From: Cryptosporangium aurantiacum
Lineage (GTDB): Bacteria; Actinomycetota; Actinomycetes; Mycobacteriales; Cryptosporangiaceae
Direction of reading: 5' to 3'
Length of the DNA stretch: 64,000 nt
Assembly: GCF_900143005.1 (NCBI RefSeq)
Contig: NZ_FRCS01000002.1
Span: forward strand, 310,001 to 374,000
Part shown: piece by piece, positions 16,754 through 25,289 of the stretch
Layout: each line of letters begins with the position of its first letter
How positions within the stretch are numbered: position 1 is the first letter of the stretch
Position numbers and translations under genes: made by a program
The notes under the pieces: model-generated
What the model saw: only the letters and a program-made list of their open reading frames with translations
What the model was told of the DNA's origin: nothing
Databases searched by the model: none

Positions 16754-17894
16754 CGGCCTTCGCCCAGTTCGCGGCCAGGTACTCCTTGGCCTTCGTGGTC
16801 TGCGCCTCGGTCTGGAAGACCGGGGTGCCGCTCACGGCGGGCAGCTTGGCGAACGCGTCCTTGTCGATCGTGCCGGCCTTCTCCATCGCGTCGGCGCGCA
16901 CCGGACGGGCACCACCGGCGAGCCAGAGGTTCTGGCCCTCGTCGGAGTACAGGAACTCCTGCCAGAGCCGTGCGGCGGCCGGGTGCGGGGCGTCCTTGTT
17001 GATCGCCTGGACGTAGTAGCTGCCGACGACGGCGTTCGCCGGGACGACGGTCTTCCAGTCGACCTTGCCCTTGAGTTTCTCGCCCTGGCCGACGTTCAGG
17101 TAGTCCCAGTCGATGACGACCGGCGTCTGGCCCGACTCGATCGTGGCGGGGGTCGGGTCGACCGGCAGGAAGTTGCCCGCGGCCTTGAGCTTCTTGAAGA
17201 ACTCGACGCCGGGCGCGATGTCGTCCGCGGACCCGCCGTTGCCGAGCGAGGCCATCACGACACCGCTGAACGCGGCACCGGCCTGCGTCGGGTCACCGTT
17301 CAGCGCGACCTTGCCCTTGTACTCCGGCTTGAGCAGGTCGGCGACGCTGGTCGGCGCGGGGACCTTGCTCGAGTCGTAGCCGATGCTCATGTAGCCGCCG
17401 TAGTCGTTGACCCAGAGACCCTTCGGGTCCTTGAGCTCGGCCGGGATGTCGGCGAACGTCTGCACCTGGTACGGCGCGAACAGGTCGGTGTTCGCGGTGG
17501 CGACGGCCGGCCCGAGGTCGAAGACGTCCGGCGCCCGGTCCTGGCCCTTGAGCGACTTCGCCGCGGTGATCTCGTCGGCGCTGGACGCGTCCGGCTGGGC
17601 GGAGTTGACCTTGAGGTCGTACTTCTCCTCGAAGGCCTTGATGATGTTGCCGTAGTTGGCCCAGTCCGGCGGGAGCGCGATGACGTTGAGCTCGCCCTCC
17701 TTCTTCGCGGCCGCGACCAGGTCTTCCAAGCTGCCGAAGTCCTTCGCGCTGGTGGCCTCAGCCGCCTTCGCGGTGTCGGTGTCGCTGGACTTGTCGTCTT
17801 CCGGCGGCGAGCAGGCCGTGATCGCCAACGCGAGCGCCGCCGCGGTGGTCAGCGCCGCGACCCGGCTGAGCCGGCGGGCGAGAGGGTTACGCAC
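16746..17894 (-). CDS. ABC importer substrate-binding lipoprotein
   Basis: A 382-residue lipoprotein with twin-basic N-region, hydrophobic core and lipobox LAITAC (Cys28). The mature domain follows the iron/thiamine/polyamine-type pattern: KKEGELNVIALPPDW, FEEKYDLKV, then DVFDLGPAVA and PVVIDWDYLN. The family includes binders of spermidine, ferric ion, thiamine and 2-aminoethylphosphonate, and the sequence seen here does not decide between them. GTG at 17894 has a strong AAGGAGG site. Two perfect hairpins lie in its leader (17912-17958), so regulation by RNA structure or a repressor is possible. Confidence 0.85.
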   Translation of the reverse strand: MRNPLARRLSRVAALTTAAALALAITACSPPEDDKSSDTDTAKAAEATSAKDFGSLEDLVAAAKKEGELNVIALPPDWANYGNIIKAFEEKYDLKVNSAQPDASSADEITAAKSLKGQDRAPDVFDLGPAVATANTDLFAPYQVQTFADIPAELKDPKGLWVNDYGGYMSIGYDSSKVPAPTSVADLLKPEYKGKVALNGDPTQAGAAFSGVVMASLGNGGSADDIAPGVEFFKKLKAAGNFLPVDPTPATIESGQTPVVIDWDYLNVGQGEKLKGKVDWKTVVPANAVVGSYYVQAINKDAPHPAAARLWQEFLYSDEGQNLWLAGGARPVRADAMEKAGTIDKDAFAKLPAVSGTPVFQTEAQTTKAKEYLAANWAKAVA

Positions 17895-18231
17895 AGGTCC
17901 TCCTTCACACAGGCGGTTCCCCTGAACCGCCCGAGGGGTTCTCGCACAGAGCGAGAACAGGGACTTCGTACCGCTGAGGCCAGCCCGACTCCAGGTCTGT
18001 TTCCGTTTTGCGACCTCGGCCGGTCAGACATTCAGGCAGCCGAAACTCGGCGTTGGCTTAAACCCGGCAAACTGGCTTTGCGCTGTGTGCCCCGTCACTA
18101 CGCCCTTGACCTGCTGAAGCATGCTGACCAGGGCGGTCGGTCCGCCTCTGACGCCGACCTATCCCCCGTTCAACGGACACAGTGGAGAATCGGTATCGTT
18201 TCGGTGACGGACTCGGGGGTACCTCAGAGCG
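17895..18231. other. Divergent intergenic region of importer and Ser/Thr kinase
   Basis: A 337-bp spacer holding promoters of both directions. It contains the hairpin pair at 17912-17958 (importer leader), then AT-richer stretches near 18000 and 18185. No gene seen. Confidence 0.6.
17912..17958 (-). promoter_or_regulatory. Two adjacent perfect inverted repeats in the importer leader
   Basis: GGCGGTTC (17912-17919) pairs perfectly with GAACCGCC (17924-17931), and GTTCTCGC (17938-17945) with GCGAGAAC (17951-17958). Loops are 4 and 5 bases and the spacer is 6 bases. On the importer's mRNA strand the pair ends 17 bases before the start codon, with the ribosome binding site just after the second hairpin. 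It could be an attenuator, a small riboswitch or a double operator. Confidence 0.65.
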
Positions 18232-20163
18232 ATGGCCGACACGCAGCAGACGGTCTTGGCGGGCCGGTACCGCCTGGTCGACCAGCTTGGACGCGGTGGC
18301 ATGGGCACGGTATGGCGTGCCCATGACGAACTGCTGGATCGTGATGTCGCGGTCAAGGAAGTGCTGCTGCCCCCCGGTGTCGATGACGAAACCCGCAACG
18401 ACCTGCTGGAACGCACGAAGCGGGAAGCGCGCGCCGCAGCGCGGCTGAGCCACCCGAACGTTGTGACGGTCTTCGACGTCGTCGAGGTCGAGGGTCGGCC
18501 GTGGATCGTCATGGAACTGGTCAAAGCGCGCGGATTGAACCAGATCGTCCGCGACGAAGGACCGCTGCCTCCGGAGCGCGTCGCTTCGATCGGCGTCCAG
18601 CTGCTCAACGCCCTGGGTGTGGCACACGCGTCCGGCATCTTCCACCGGGACGTGAAGCCCAGCAACGTGCTGGTCGCCGACAACGGCCGGGTGGTGCTCG
18701 CCGACTTCGGTATCGCGAGCGTGCAGGGCGACCCCGCGATGACCCGGTCCGGCCTGATCCTCGGCTCGCCGTCGTACATCGCGCCGGAGCGGGCCCGCGG
18801 GTTGCCCGCCGGGCCGGCCAGCGACCTCTGGGCGGTCGGCGCGACGCTCTACACCGCGGTCGAGGGGCGCCCTCCCTACGACCGCGACGGCATCGTGCCG
18901 ATCCTGACCGCCGCCGCGATGGAGGACCCGGACCCGTTCCGGCTGGCCGGGCCGCTCGAGCCGGTGCTCACCGCGCTGCTCCTGCGCGAGCCGGAGAAGC
19001 GTCCCTCGGTGGAGGACGCACGGCTCGCGCTCCGGCAGATCTCGCTCGCGGCCCTGCCGCCTGCGCCCGAGCGTCCGCGCCGGCGGAGCATGAGCGCCAC
19101 CGCGGTGCTGCCTGCGACCGACTCCGCCGCGCCGGTGAGCCCGGCGGCCAAACCGGTCAGCCCGACGGCCAAACCGGTGAGCCCAGCGGCTGAACCGGTC
19201 AGCCCGGCGGCTGAGCCGGTGAGCCCGGCTGCGGCCGGGGCGGCTTCGGTGGCGGCGGAGGCGGCCGCGCCCACCAGCCCGTCCGCCGCGGCCGCGACAC
19301 CGGCGCAGCGGACGCCTCTCGAGGAGGCGTCGTCGATCAGCCCGCCCGCTGCTGCGGAGGACGTCCGGCCGGACTCCCCCGCCGTGGTCGGCTTCGGCTC
19401 CGAACCCGCGGTGAAGGCGCCACGCCGCGCGTCGATCCCGCTGGTGGACGACGTCCCGGCAGCACCCGCCGCCGCAGGCACCGCCGCTCCCGGCCGGGGG
19501 CGGACGATCGGCGTGGTGGCAGCCGTGATCGTCGTCCTGCTCGTGGTTGCCGGTCTCGCGTTCGCGCTGAGCAACCGCTCGGACGACCAGGACGGCGCGA
19601 CGCCTGCTCCCTCGTCGGCGGCGCCGTCCGCCGCGTCACCGTCGCCCGGCTCCACCGCCGGGAGCAGCAGCCCGAGCGCGGCCGCGTCGTCGCCGAGCGC
19701 CACGACGCAGGTCACCGCGATCCCGGCCGGGTGGCGCGAGTACACGAGCCCGACCGGCTTCAAGATCGGCGTCCCGAACGGCTGGACCGCCACCCAGAGC
19801 GGCGACGGCATCCGGATCAACGGGAACAACGGCATCTTCCTGTTGATCCAGGAGTCGGACACCCCGAAGCAGGACGCCAAGGCCGACTGGGAGGCGCAGG
19901 AGTCCGAGCGGCGCGGCGGCCTGCCCGGCTACCAGCGGATCAGCATCGATTCGGTCCAGTACCGGAACTACTCGACGGCTGCCGACTGGCAGTTCTACCT
20001 CGACCGCGGCCAGGGGCAGATCCACGTCCTGAATCGGGGTTTCGTGACGTCACGGACGCAGGCGTACGGCTTCTGGTTCGAGGCGCCGCAGAGCAAGTGG
20101 GGCGAGGCGCAGAAGTATTTCCAGACGTTCGCCAACACGTTCCAGCCCGCTCCCGGGAGCTGA
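18232..20163 (+). CDS. Hanks-type Ser/Thr protein kinase, single-pass membrane
   Basis: A 643-residue protein. The kinase domain (residues 12-275) has glycine loop GRGGMG (20-25), Lys42 in VAVKE, HRDVKPSN (His138, Asp140), DFG (Asp158) and APERARG. A Pro/Ala/Ser-rich juxtamembrane linker with KPVSP-type repeats follows (about 305-420), then one membrane helix at 425-447 and an extracellular domain of about 150 residues ending QTFANTFQPAPGS. It has no PASTA repeats, so it is not the PknB type. The extracellular domain has the TGFKIGVPNGWTA segment of the actinobacterial lipoprotein-like sensor domains. It is followed 24 bp downstream by a universal stress protein. Confidence 0.9.
   Translation: MADTQQTVLAGRYRLVDQLGRGGMGTVWRAHDELLDRDVAVKEVLLPPGVDDETRNDLLERTKREARAAARLSHPNVVTVFDVVEVEGRPWIVMELVKARGLNQIVRDEGPLPPERVASIGVQLLNALGVAHASGIFHRDVKPSNVLVADNGRVVLADFGIASVQGDPAMTRSGLILGSPSYIAPERARGLPAGPASDLWAVGATLYTAVEGRPPYDRDGIVPILTAAAMEDPDPFRLAGPLEPVLTALLLREPEKRPSVEDARLALRQISLAALPPAPERPRRRSMSATAVLPATDSAAPVSPAAKPVSPTAKPVSPAAEPVSPAAEPVSPAAAGAASVAAEAAAPTSPSAAAATPAQRTPLEEASSISPPAAAEDVRPDSPAVVGFGSEPAVKAPRRASIPLVDDVPAAPAAAGTAAPGRGRTIGVVAAVIVVLLVVAGLAFALSNRSDDQDGATPAPSSAAPSAASPSPGSTAGSSSPSAAASSPSATTQVTAIPAGWREYTSPTGFKIGVPNGWTATQSGDGIRINGNNGIFLLIQESDTPKQDAKADWEAQESERRGGLPGYQRISIDSVQYRNYSTAADWQFYLDRGQGQIHVLNRGFVTSRTQAYGFWFEAPQSKWGEAQKYFQTFANTFQPAPGS
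19150..19233 (+). repeat. Four tandem 21-bp units in the kinase linker
   Basis: Four diverged 21-bp units encode K/EPVSPxA, in the intracellular juxtamembrane linker. The repeated Ser residues could be autophosphorylation targets, but that is inference. Confidence 0.8.
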
Positions 20164-20187
20164 CGGGCGCTCTCGGACAATAGGGGC

Positions 20188-20964
20188 ATGACCGAAGCAC
20201 GGCCGATCGTCGTCGGGGTCGACGGCTCCCCGGAGAGCCGGCACGCGATCGCGTGGGCGGCTCCGGAGGCAGTGCTCGGCGGGCATCGGTTGCGCCTGGT
20301 GCACGCGGTGTCCGCGCGGGGCAGTGAGAACGGGATCCTGGCCGAGGCCAAGGACGTCGCGTGTGCGGCGGCACCGACCGTCGACGTGGAGACCGCGCTG
20401 GTGACCGGCAGCGCGGCCAGCGCGTTGCTCGCCGAGGGGCAGGACGCGGCGTACCTGGTCGTCGGCGCACGCGGCGAGACCGGGTTCGCCGGCCTGCTGC
20501 TCGGTTCGGTGGCGCTACAGCTGGCGCAGTACGCCTCCGGCCCGGTCGTGGTGGCCCGGCCGCTGGCGAAGCGCACCGGGCGGGTCGTCGTCGGGGTCGA
20601 CGCCTCCGACGATGCCGCCACCGCACTCCGCCTGGCCGGCGCGGAGGCCGACCAGCGCGGCGCCGACCTCGTCGTCCTGCACGCGACCCGAGACCCGATC
20701 GCGCCACGGGTCCGGACCGCGATCGACGCCGCGGTGGCGCGCGTGCAGGCGCTGGCACCGGACGCGCACGTCGAGGGCCGGGTCGTTCAGGCGCATCCGG
20801 CCGAGGCGCTGATCGAGGCCTCGGCGGACGCCGACCTCGTCGTGGTGGGATCCCGGGGTGTCGGGGGTTTCCGCGGCATGCTGCTGGGCTCGGTGGCCGC
20901 GGCGGTGCTGCACCACGCGAAGAGCCCGGTCGCGGTGATCCGACGACGCCCGGAGAGCGCCTAG
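20188..20964 (+). CDS. Universal stress protein with two UspA domains
   Basis: A 258-residue tandem UspA protein. The first domain (about 5-130) begins VVGVDGSPESRHAI and ends in the nucleotide-binding motif VVGARGETGFAGLLLGS. The second (about 133-258) begins VVVGVDASDDA and has VVGSRGVGGFRGMLLGS. Both carry the G-x2-G-x9-G-S motif of the ATP-binding class. It lies directly behind the Ser/Thr kinase and may be co-transcribed. Its stop codon is a shared CTAG palindrome with the convergent GH8 gene. Confidence 0.9.
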   Translation: MTEARPIVVGVDGSPESRHAIAWAAPEAVLGGHRLRLVHAVSARGSENGILAEAKDVACAAAPTVDVETALVTGSAASALLAEGQDAAYLVVGARGETGFAGLLLGSVALQLAQYASGPVVVARPLAKRTGRVVVGVDASDDAATALRLAGAEADQRGADLVVLHATRDPIAPRVRTAIDAAVARVQALAPDAHVEGRVVQAHPAEALIEASADADLVVVGSRGVGGFRGMLLGSVAAAVLHHAKSPVAVIRRRPESA

Positions 20965-22457
20965 GACACGCCGGGCGTCCACCAGTTGCCGGTCAGCACC
21001 AGCATGACCTGCAGGCTGATCGTCGCCGGGTAGTACGCGTCACGCCGCACCGGCGTCGAGGTCAGGTAGCGCCACTGGGCGTCGATCCAGTGCTGTCCGT
21101 TGCGGTCGAGCATGGCGGGCACCGCGAACGGCACGACGAACGCCGGCTCGAGATCGTCGGTGAGCGGCTTGCCCTTGAGTGAGTACCCCGCGCGGATCCG
21201 GGACGGGTCGTCGCCGCTGGTGTGCCGCGCGAACGTGTTCAGTGCGGCAGCCGCTGCCATCGAGCGCGGGTCACCCGAGAGCACCGCGTCGGTCCCGATG
21301 CGCCAGGGCACACGGCAGGCGTTCCACCAGTACTTGCCGTCGTTCTCGCTCTCCAGCACCTCGCCGTGAGCGGGCCGGGGAGTCCGGTCGATGTGCTCCA
21401 CGAAGTCGGGCAGCAAACCGGTGCCGTGCGAGTAGTCGGCCTGCAAGCGCGTGATCAGGCCCAGGTGGGCCTCGAGGACACGATCCCAGAACGGGTCGCC
21501 GGTCACCGCGCGGAACGCCCGGAAGTGGCCGAGCATCCAGTCCGAGGAGCGGGAGATCCGGCTGACGTCGTCGTCGCCGTCACGCGCCCAGTCGCCGGCC
21601 CGGACCAGGTGCGACCGGGGATCAACGACGCTCCGCTTGATCGCCTCGATCCGGCGTCGGGCCTGGTCCAGATAGGTGGAGCCACCCCACTGCTCGTGCG
21701 CGAGCAGCAGGCCGTACGCGATGTCCAGGTCGGCGTCGGCGGCCGAGTCGCCACCGTTGACGCTCTCGCACCGGTCGTTCTGCTCGGCGGCGTGCAGGTC
21801 GGGGTCGATCGACGACGGGTGCGCCAGGACGTACCGGAGGATCGCGTCGAACTGCTGCTGGGCGTTCGGGTCGGCGCCCGCCATCAAGGCGGTGATCACC
21901 AGCCCCCACCCCTGCGCCTCACCGACGTACGGCAGGTCCGCGTCCGGGGACACCACCGCGGCCCAGTTCTGCCCGCACGGGCGCTGCCGCACGAACGCGG
22001 CCTGCCACTGCCGGTAGTAGGCGGCGACCGCGTTGTTGAGGCTCTCCTGGGGTCCGGACGGTCGGATCACCGCACCGCGGTAGGAGGCTCGCCGAAGGCT
22101 GCCGAACGGTACTGCGACGGCGGTTCGTTCCTGCGGATACAGCGCTTCCCCCTGTGCCGGTGCCGTCCTCGGCGTCGGCGACGTACGCGCCGAGCGCTGT
22201 TCACTCGAAACGATACCGCCCCCGAGTCCGGCGCTCTCCGCGTCGGCGCGGAGCAGGTTCGAGGCCAGCGGGACGCCGCCGATGAGGGCGGCAGCGACGC
22301 CGCCGGCCACTGCCGCAGCACGACGACGTGCACGACGGGCCTGCCGCCGCTGGGTGCGCGGACCGACGGTCACGTCCCGGTCGCGCCGAAAGACATAGGG
22401 TTCGTCCCGAGGTGCCCCCGGCATCGGACACCCTCCCAAAGCAGCACGAATCGGCAC
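20961..22457 (-). CDS. Glycoside hydrolase family 8 (cellulase/xylanase/chitosanase fold), membrane-anchored or secreted
   Basis: A 498-residue protein. A basic N-terminus and hydrophobic segment (residues about 45-70) give an uncleaved anchor or signal, then a Ser/Thr/Pro linker, then the GH8 domain (about 137-495). The acid motif appears as GEAQGWG with Glu180, and the DADLDIAYG motif follows (239-247). A segment WNACRVPWR (378-386) matches the region of the catalytic base, but carries Asn379 where I recall cellulase CelA having Asp. This would suggest a GH8 subfamily with a displaced base. Substrate unknown; beta-1,4-glucan or xylan are likely. The start could also be the ATG at 22424. Confidence 0.85.
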   Translation of the reverse strand: MPIRAALGGCPMPGAPRDEPYVFRRDRDVTVGPRTQRRQARRARRRAAAVAGGVAAALIGGVPLASNLLRADAESAGLGGGIVSSEQRSARTSPTPRTAPAQGEALYPQERTAVAVPFGSLRRASYRGAVIRPSGPQESLNNAVAAYYRQWQAAFVRQRPCGQNWAAVVSPDADLPYVGEAQGWGLVITALMAGADPNAQQQFDAILRYVLAHPSSIDPDLHAAEQNDRCESVNGGDSAADADLDIAYGLLLAHEQWGGSTYLDQARRRIEAIKRSVVDPRSHLVRAGDWARDGDDDVSRISRSSDWMLGHFRAFRAVTGDPFWDRVLEAHLGLITRLQADYSHGTGLLPDFVEHIDRTPRPAHGEVLESENDGKYWWNACRVPWRIGTDAVLSGDPRSMAAAAALNTFARHTSGDDPSRIRAGYSLKGKPLTDDLEPAFVVPFAVPAMLDRNGQHWIDAQWRYLTSTPVRRDAYYPATISLQVMLVLTGNWWTPGVS

Positions 22458-22508
22458 ATCTAGTGCGATCTTATGCCACTACCCGCACATCTCGCGGCCC
22501 CGCGAAGG

Positions 22509-24029
22509 TCAGGTGGTCGCGGACGAGGTGCCCGCCGGGCGCGGCGGGGAGACCGGAGCCGGAGCGGCCTCGGGGGTGAGCTCCTCCACCGGCGTCTCCT
22601 CGGGTGACGCCGGTGCGGCCAGCGAGCCGTCCGCATGGTGCGGAGCGTCGTCACCGTGCCGCGGCGGCATCGGCGGTGGGGACTCGATCGGACCCTTCGC
22701 CACCGGCTCGTGGATCGGGTGCTCCTCGACCTCGTATCGCCGGATGTAGGACCCGACGAACGTCTGGCTGATCGCGGTGAACGGGATCGCCAGGATCGCA
22801 CCGATCGGCCCGAGGACGGCCGCGCCCGCCAGCACGGCCCCGAACGCGACCGCCGGATGCAGGTCGAGCGTCCGCGCGGTGATCTTCGGCTGCAGCAGGT
22901 AGTTCTCCACCTGCTGGTAGATCACCACGAACACGAGCAGGAACAACGCGTCCACCGGGTGGGACACCAGCGCGACGATCAACGGCATCGCCGCCGCGAG
23001 GTAGGTGCCCACGGTCGGGATCAGCTGCGAGACCAAACCGACCCAGAGCGCCAGCGCCACCGCGTACGGGACGCCGAGCAGGGTCAGCACGATGTAGTGC
23101 GCCAGCGACGACACCAGCGCCAGCAGAAGTCGCGAGTAGAGGTACCCACCGGTCTTGTCGACCGCGATCTCCCAGGCCCGCATGACGTCACGCTGGCGGG
23201 CAGGCGGCAGCACCGAGCACAGTGACCGGCGCACCCGGGGCGCGTCCGCGCAGAGGTAGTAGCCGAACAGGATGACGGTCAGCGTCTGGAAGATGACGCC
23301 GAAGACGCTGGTGCTCAGGTCGACCGCGTTGCTCGCGACCCCCTCCGCCCAGCGCCGCAGCGGCCCGTCGTTCGCGGTGACCTGGTTCTGGATCTGCTGG
23401 ATCGAGATGTTCGTGTCGAACGTGCTGTTGACCCACTCGATGGTCAGCTCGAGATACTGCGGGAACCGGGCGGAGAGCGTCGTCACCTGCGAAACCAGCA
23501 GCGAGCCGACCGCGACCATGAAGCCGATCAGCGACGCCAGCACGACGAGCATCGTCACGCCGGTCGCCGCGCCCCGGCGCCAACCGCGGCGAGCCAGCCA
23601 GTTCACGGCCGGTTCCAGCGCGAACGCGAGGAACTGCGCCAGCAGCAACAGTCCGATCAGGTCACGCAGCCGCCCGAGCAGCCACCAGGCGAGGAAGAAC
23701 GCGGAGACGGTCAGCATGGCGAGCAGGAACGCGCGCGGGAGCCACCGCGGCATCCGGTCGCTCCGGCGCCGGTCTCCCGGCGACCGGTGTCGTTCGGCGT
23801 CGTCCCGGCCGAACGTCGGGTCGCCGAGGTCGTCCACGGACGCCGCCCGTCGCGGGTCGGGCCGCTCGTGCTCGGCCGCCATCTCGACGGCCGGCGGGGA
23901 CGTCACCGCCTCCGACGCCGAGGGATGCCCGGCGCTCCGGTGCCGACCGCCCGGCCGCCCGGCCGCGACCCGCTGCCAGGCTGCCCTGGCGTAGGCGGGA
24001 AGAGCGAGCCGACGCTCGCGCTTTGCCAT
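22509..24029 (-). CDS. AI-2E family transporter
   Basis: A 506-residue membrane protein with an N-terminal acidic and basic cytosolic region (1-95), about eight membrane segments across 95-435, and a Pro/Glu/Ala-rich tail (440-506). The hydrophobic core matches the AI-2E/PerM/TqsA family (LLLLAQFLAFALEPAVNWLARRG, then VNSTFDTNIS). The true substrate is uncertain, as this family includes autoinducer exporters, sodium/proton antiporters and auxin-like transporters. ATG 24029 has GAGGAGG upstream. The following GH8 gene starts 51 bp downstream on the same strand. Confidence 0.85.
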   Translation of the reverse strand: MAKRERRLALPAYARAAWQRVAAGRPGGRHRSAGHPSASEAVTSPPAVEMAAEHERPDPRRAASVDDLGDPTFGRDDAERHRSPGDRRRSDRMPRWLPRAFLLAMLTVSAFFLAWWLLGRLRDLIGLLLLAQFLAFALEPAVNWLARRGWRRGAATGVTMLVVLASLIGFMVAVGSLLVSQVTTLSARFPQYLELTIEWVNSTFDTNISIQQIQNQVTANDGPLRRWAEGVASNAVDLSTSVFGVIFQTLTVILFGYYLCADAPRVRRSLCSVLPPARQRDVMRAWEIAVDKTGGYLYSRLLLALVSSLAHYIVLTLLGVPYAVALALWVGLVSQLIPTVGTYLAAAMPLIVALVSHPVDALFLLVFVVIYQQVENYLLQPKITARTLDLHPAVAFGAVLAGAAVLGPIGAILAIPFTAISQTFVGSYIRRYEVEEHPIHEPVAKGPIESPPPMPPRHGDDAPHHADGSLAAPASPEETPVEELTPEAAPAPVSPPRPAGTSSATT

Positions 24030-24163
24030 CCCGCCCCTCCTCGTTCAGTACTACGCGCAGTGTCACAGGATACGGCGATCACGCACCCCGTCTAATTCGT
24101 GACGCAGCGATTGGTCTGACACGAACGTGTGAAGGACCGCCTAGGATGGACAGGACTCTTCCG

Positions 24164-24186
24164 ACCCGAATCGGATGGATTCGGGT
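24164..24186. promoter_or_regulatory. Perfect 9-bp inverted repeat
   Basis: ACCCGAATC and GATTCGGGT flank GGATG, about 80 bp before the membrane protein gene at 24264. It could be an operator or a leader hairpin. Confidence 0.5.
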
Positions 24187-24263
24187 TCAGTCTGTCCTGA
24201 GCTGGGCACATCTGTGTCAGCCCACAAGGACGTTCACCCCTCAGCTAGGAAGGAGGAGCCTGG

Positions 24264-24944
24264 ATGGTTCTCTTCGTCACCATGGTCGTCCTGGCGGTCG
24301 CTGTCGCCACCACGGTGACCGCAGGAAACAAACAACACGCCGTGCTCGCAGTGACCGGTGCGGTGCTGTGGACGACTGCCGCAGCCGGCCTCGCGGTCGT
24401 GAGCGGTGTCCACCCCGTGCTCCTCGCGCTGGTCGGCGCGTCGCTGGGGTACACCGTCCACCGGCTCACCCGGCGCGCGCTCGCCCACCGTCACGACCAG
24501 CGTCCGACCGCGCTGTTCCTGCTCAACCGCGGCCAGCGGACACGGACCGCGGCGCCCGACGACATCACGCTGACGCTGCGCACGATCCGGACGCTGGACC
24601 GGGAGCAGTCCGAGCGCGAGCCGCTGCACTGGTCGGTGGTGGCCGCCGCCGGTACCGCCGCCACCGCACTCGAGGGCTACTGGGCCTACCAGCACCTGAT
24701 CGCCGGCGGTGGGGTCTTCGCCGACCTCACCGCACTGGCCGGCTTCGCGGTGCTGGCGACGCTCACCGTGGCGCTGACCGGCGTGGCCGGCCTGGCCGTG
24801 CACATGCGGTCGACCCCGCGCGTCGACCCGGCACCACCGCCGATGCCCGCACCGAGCGAGATGCCGACGATCGCGTTCACACCCGTCCAGGTCAGCAAGG
24901 TCAACAGGCGCCGGTCCCGTCCGACGGCGTCCGCGAGCCGCTGA
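24264..24944 (+). CDS. Small membrane protein, function unknown
   Basis: A 226-residue protein with hydrophobic segments at about 1-20, 27-62 (two spans), 115-135 and 150-178, separated by a basic loop (RRALAHRHDQR) and an acidic-basic segment. The C-terminal 45 residues are Pro-rich and basic, and cytosolic. ATG 24264 has a GGAAGGAGGAG site close upstream. It is followed by a small acidic protein 29 bp downstream, so the two may form an operon. Family not recognised. Confidence 0.75.
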   Translation: MVLFVTMVVLAVAVATTVTAGNKQHAVLAVTGAVLWTTAAAGLAVVSGVHPVLLALVGASLGYTVHRLTRRALAHRHDQRPTALFLLNRGQRTRTAAPDDITLTLRTIRTLDREQSEREPLHWSVVAAAGTAATALEGYWAYQHLIAGGGVFADLTALAGFAVLATLTVALTGVAGLAVHMRSTPRVDPAPPPMPAPSEMPTIAFTPVQVSKVNRRRSRPTASASR

Positions 24945-24973
24945 CCCCCGACTGATCCCGCAGAGGAGACGCC

Positions 24974-25168
24974 ATGACGCCGCGCAGCTTTCCGCCGTCG
25001 CTCGATACCGAGGCCGATCAGACCGACGTCGCCGAGCAGGCCCGCACGCTCGTCGACGAGGACGACGACACGGCGACGCCGCCGCCGGTGCAGGGCCTCG
25101 AGGTGCCGGTCGCGGACGCGATCGAGCAGTCCCGCGCCGTCCCGATCGACGAGGACGACTACCGCTGA
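24974..25168 (+). CDS. Small acidic protein of the VPxDEDDYR-ending type
   Basis: A 64-residue, very acidic product with AEQAR and ending VPIDEDDYR. I recall many actinomycetes encoding small proteins with such a C-terminus and no known function. A GAGGAG ribosome binding site lies 7 bp upstream. It may bind basic partners, but nothing in the sequence proves that. Confidence 0.7.
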   Translation: MTPRSFPPSLDTEADQTDVAEQARTLVDEDDDTATPPPVQGLEVPVADAIEQSRAVPIDEDDYR

Positions 25169-25182
25169 GAAGCCGTAACGAC

Positions 25183-25227
25183 GACGCCGGGGTCGGCAGG
25201 TGGCCTGTACCTGCCGGCCCCGGCGTC
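25183..25227 (+). terminator. Strong hairpin terminator
   Basis: A 19-bp stem with a single G-U pair (GACGCCGGGGTCGGCAGGT to ACCTGCCGGCCCCGGCGTC) lies 14 bp after the small acidic protein gene. It has no T-run, as is common in GC-rich actinomycetes. Confidence 0.7.
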
Positions 25228-25234
25228 TGCCGGG

Positions 25235-25282
25235 GCCAACGTCTGTCGGGGCCAACGTCTGTCGGGGCCAACGTCTGCCGGA
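25235..25282 (+). repeat. Three tandem 16-bp intergenic units
   Basis: gccaacgtctgtcggg occurs twice exactly and a third time with one change, just after the terminator hairpin and running up to the stop of the regulator at 25290. The units are non-coding in every gene I accept. Confidence 0.85.
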
Positions 25283-25289
25283 ACTCGGT

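Noticed and set aside
17912-17958. Guanidine-II (mini-ykkC) riboswitch
   Set aside because: Two short hairpins fit the layout, but the loops lack the ACGR sequence that defines that class.
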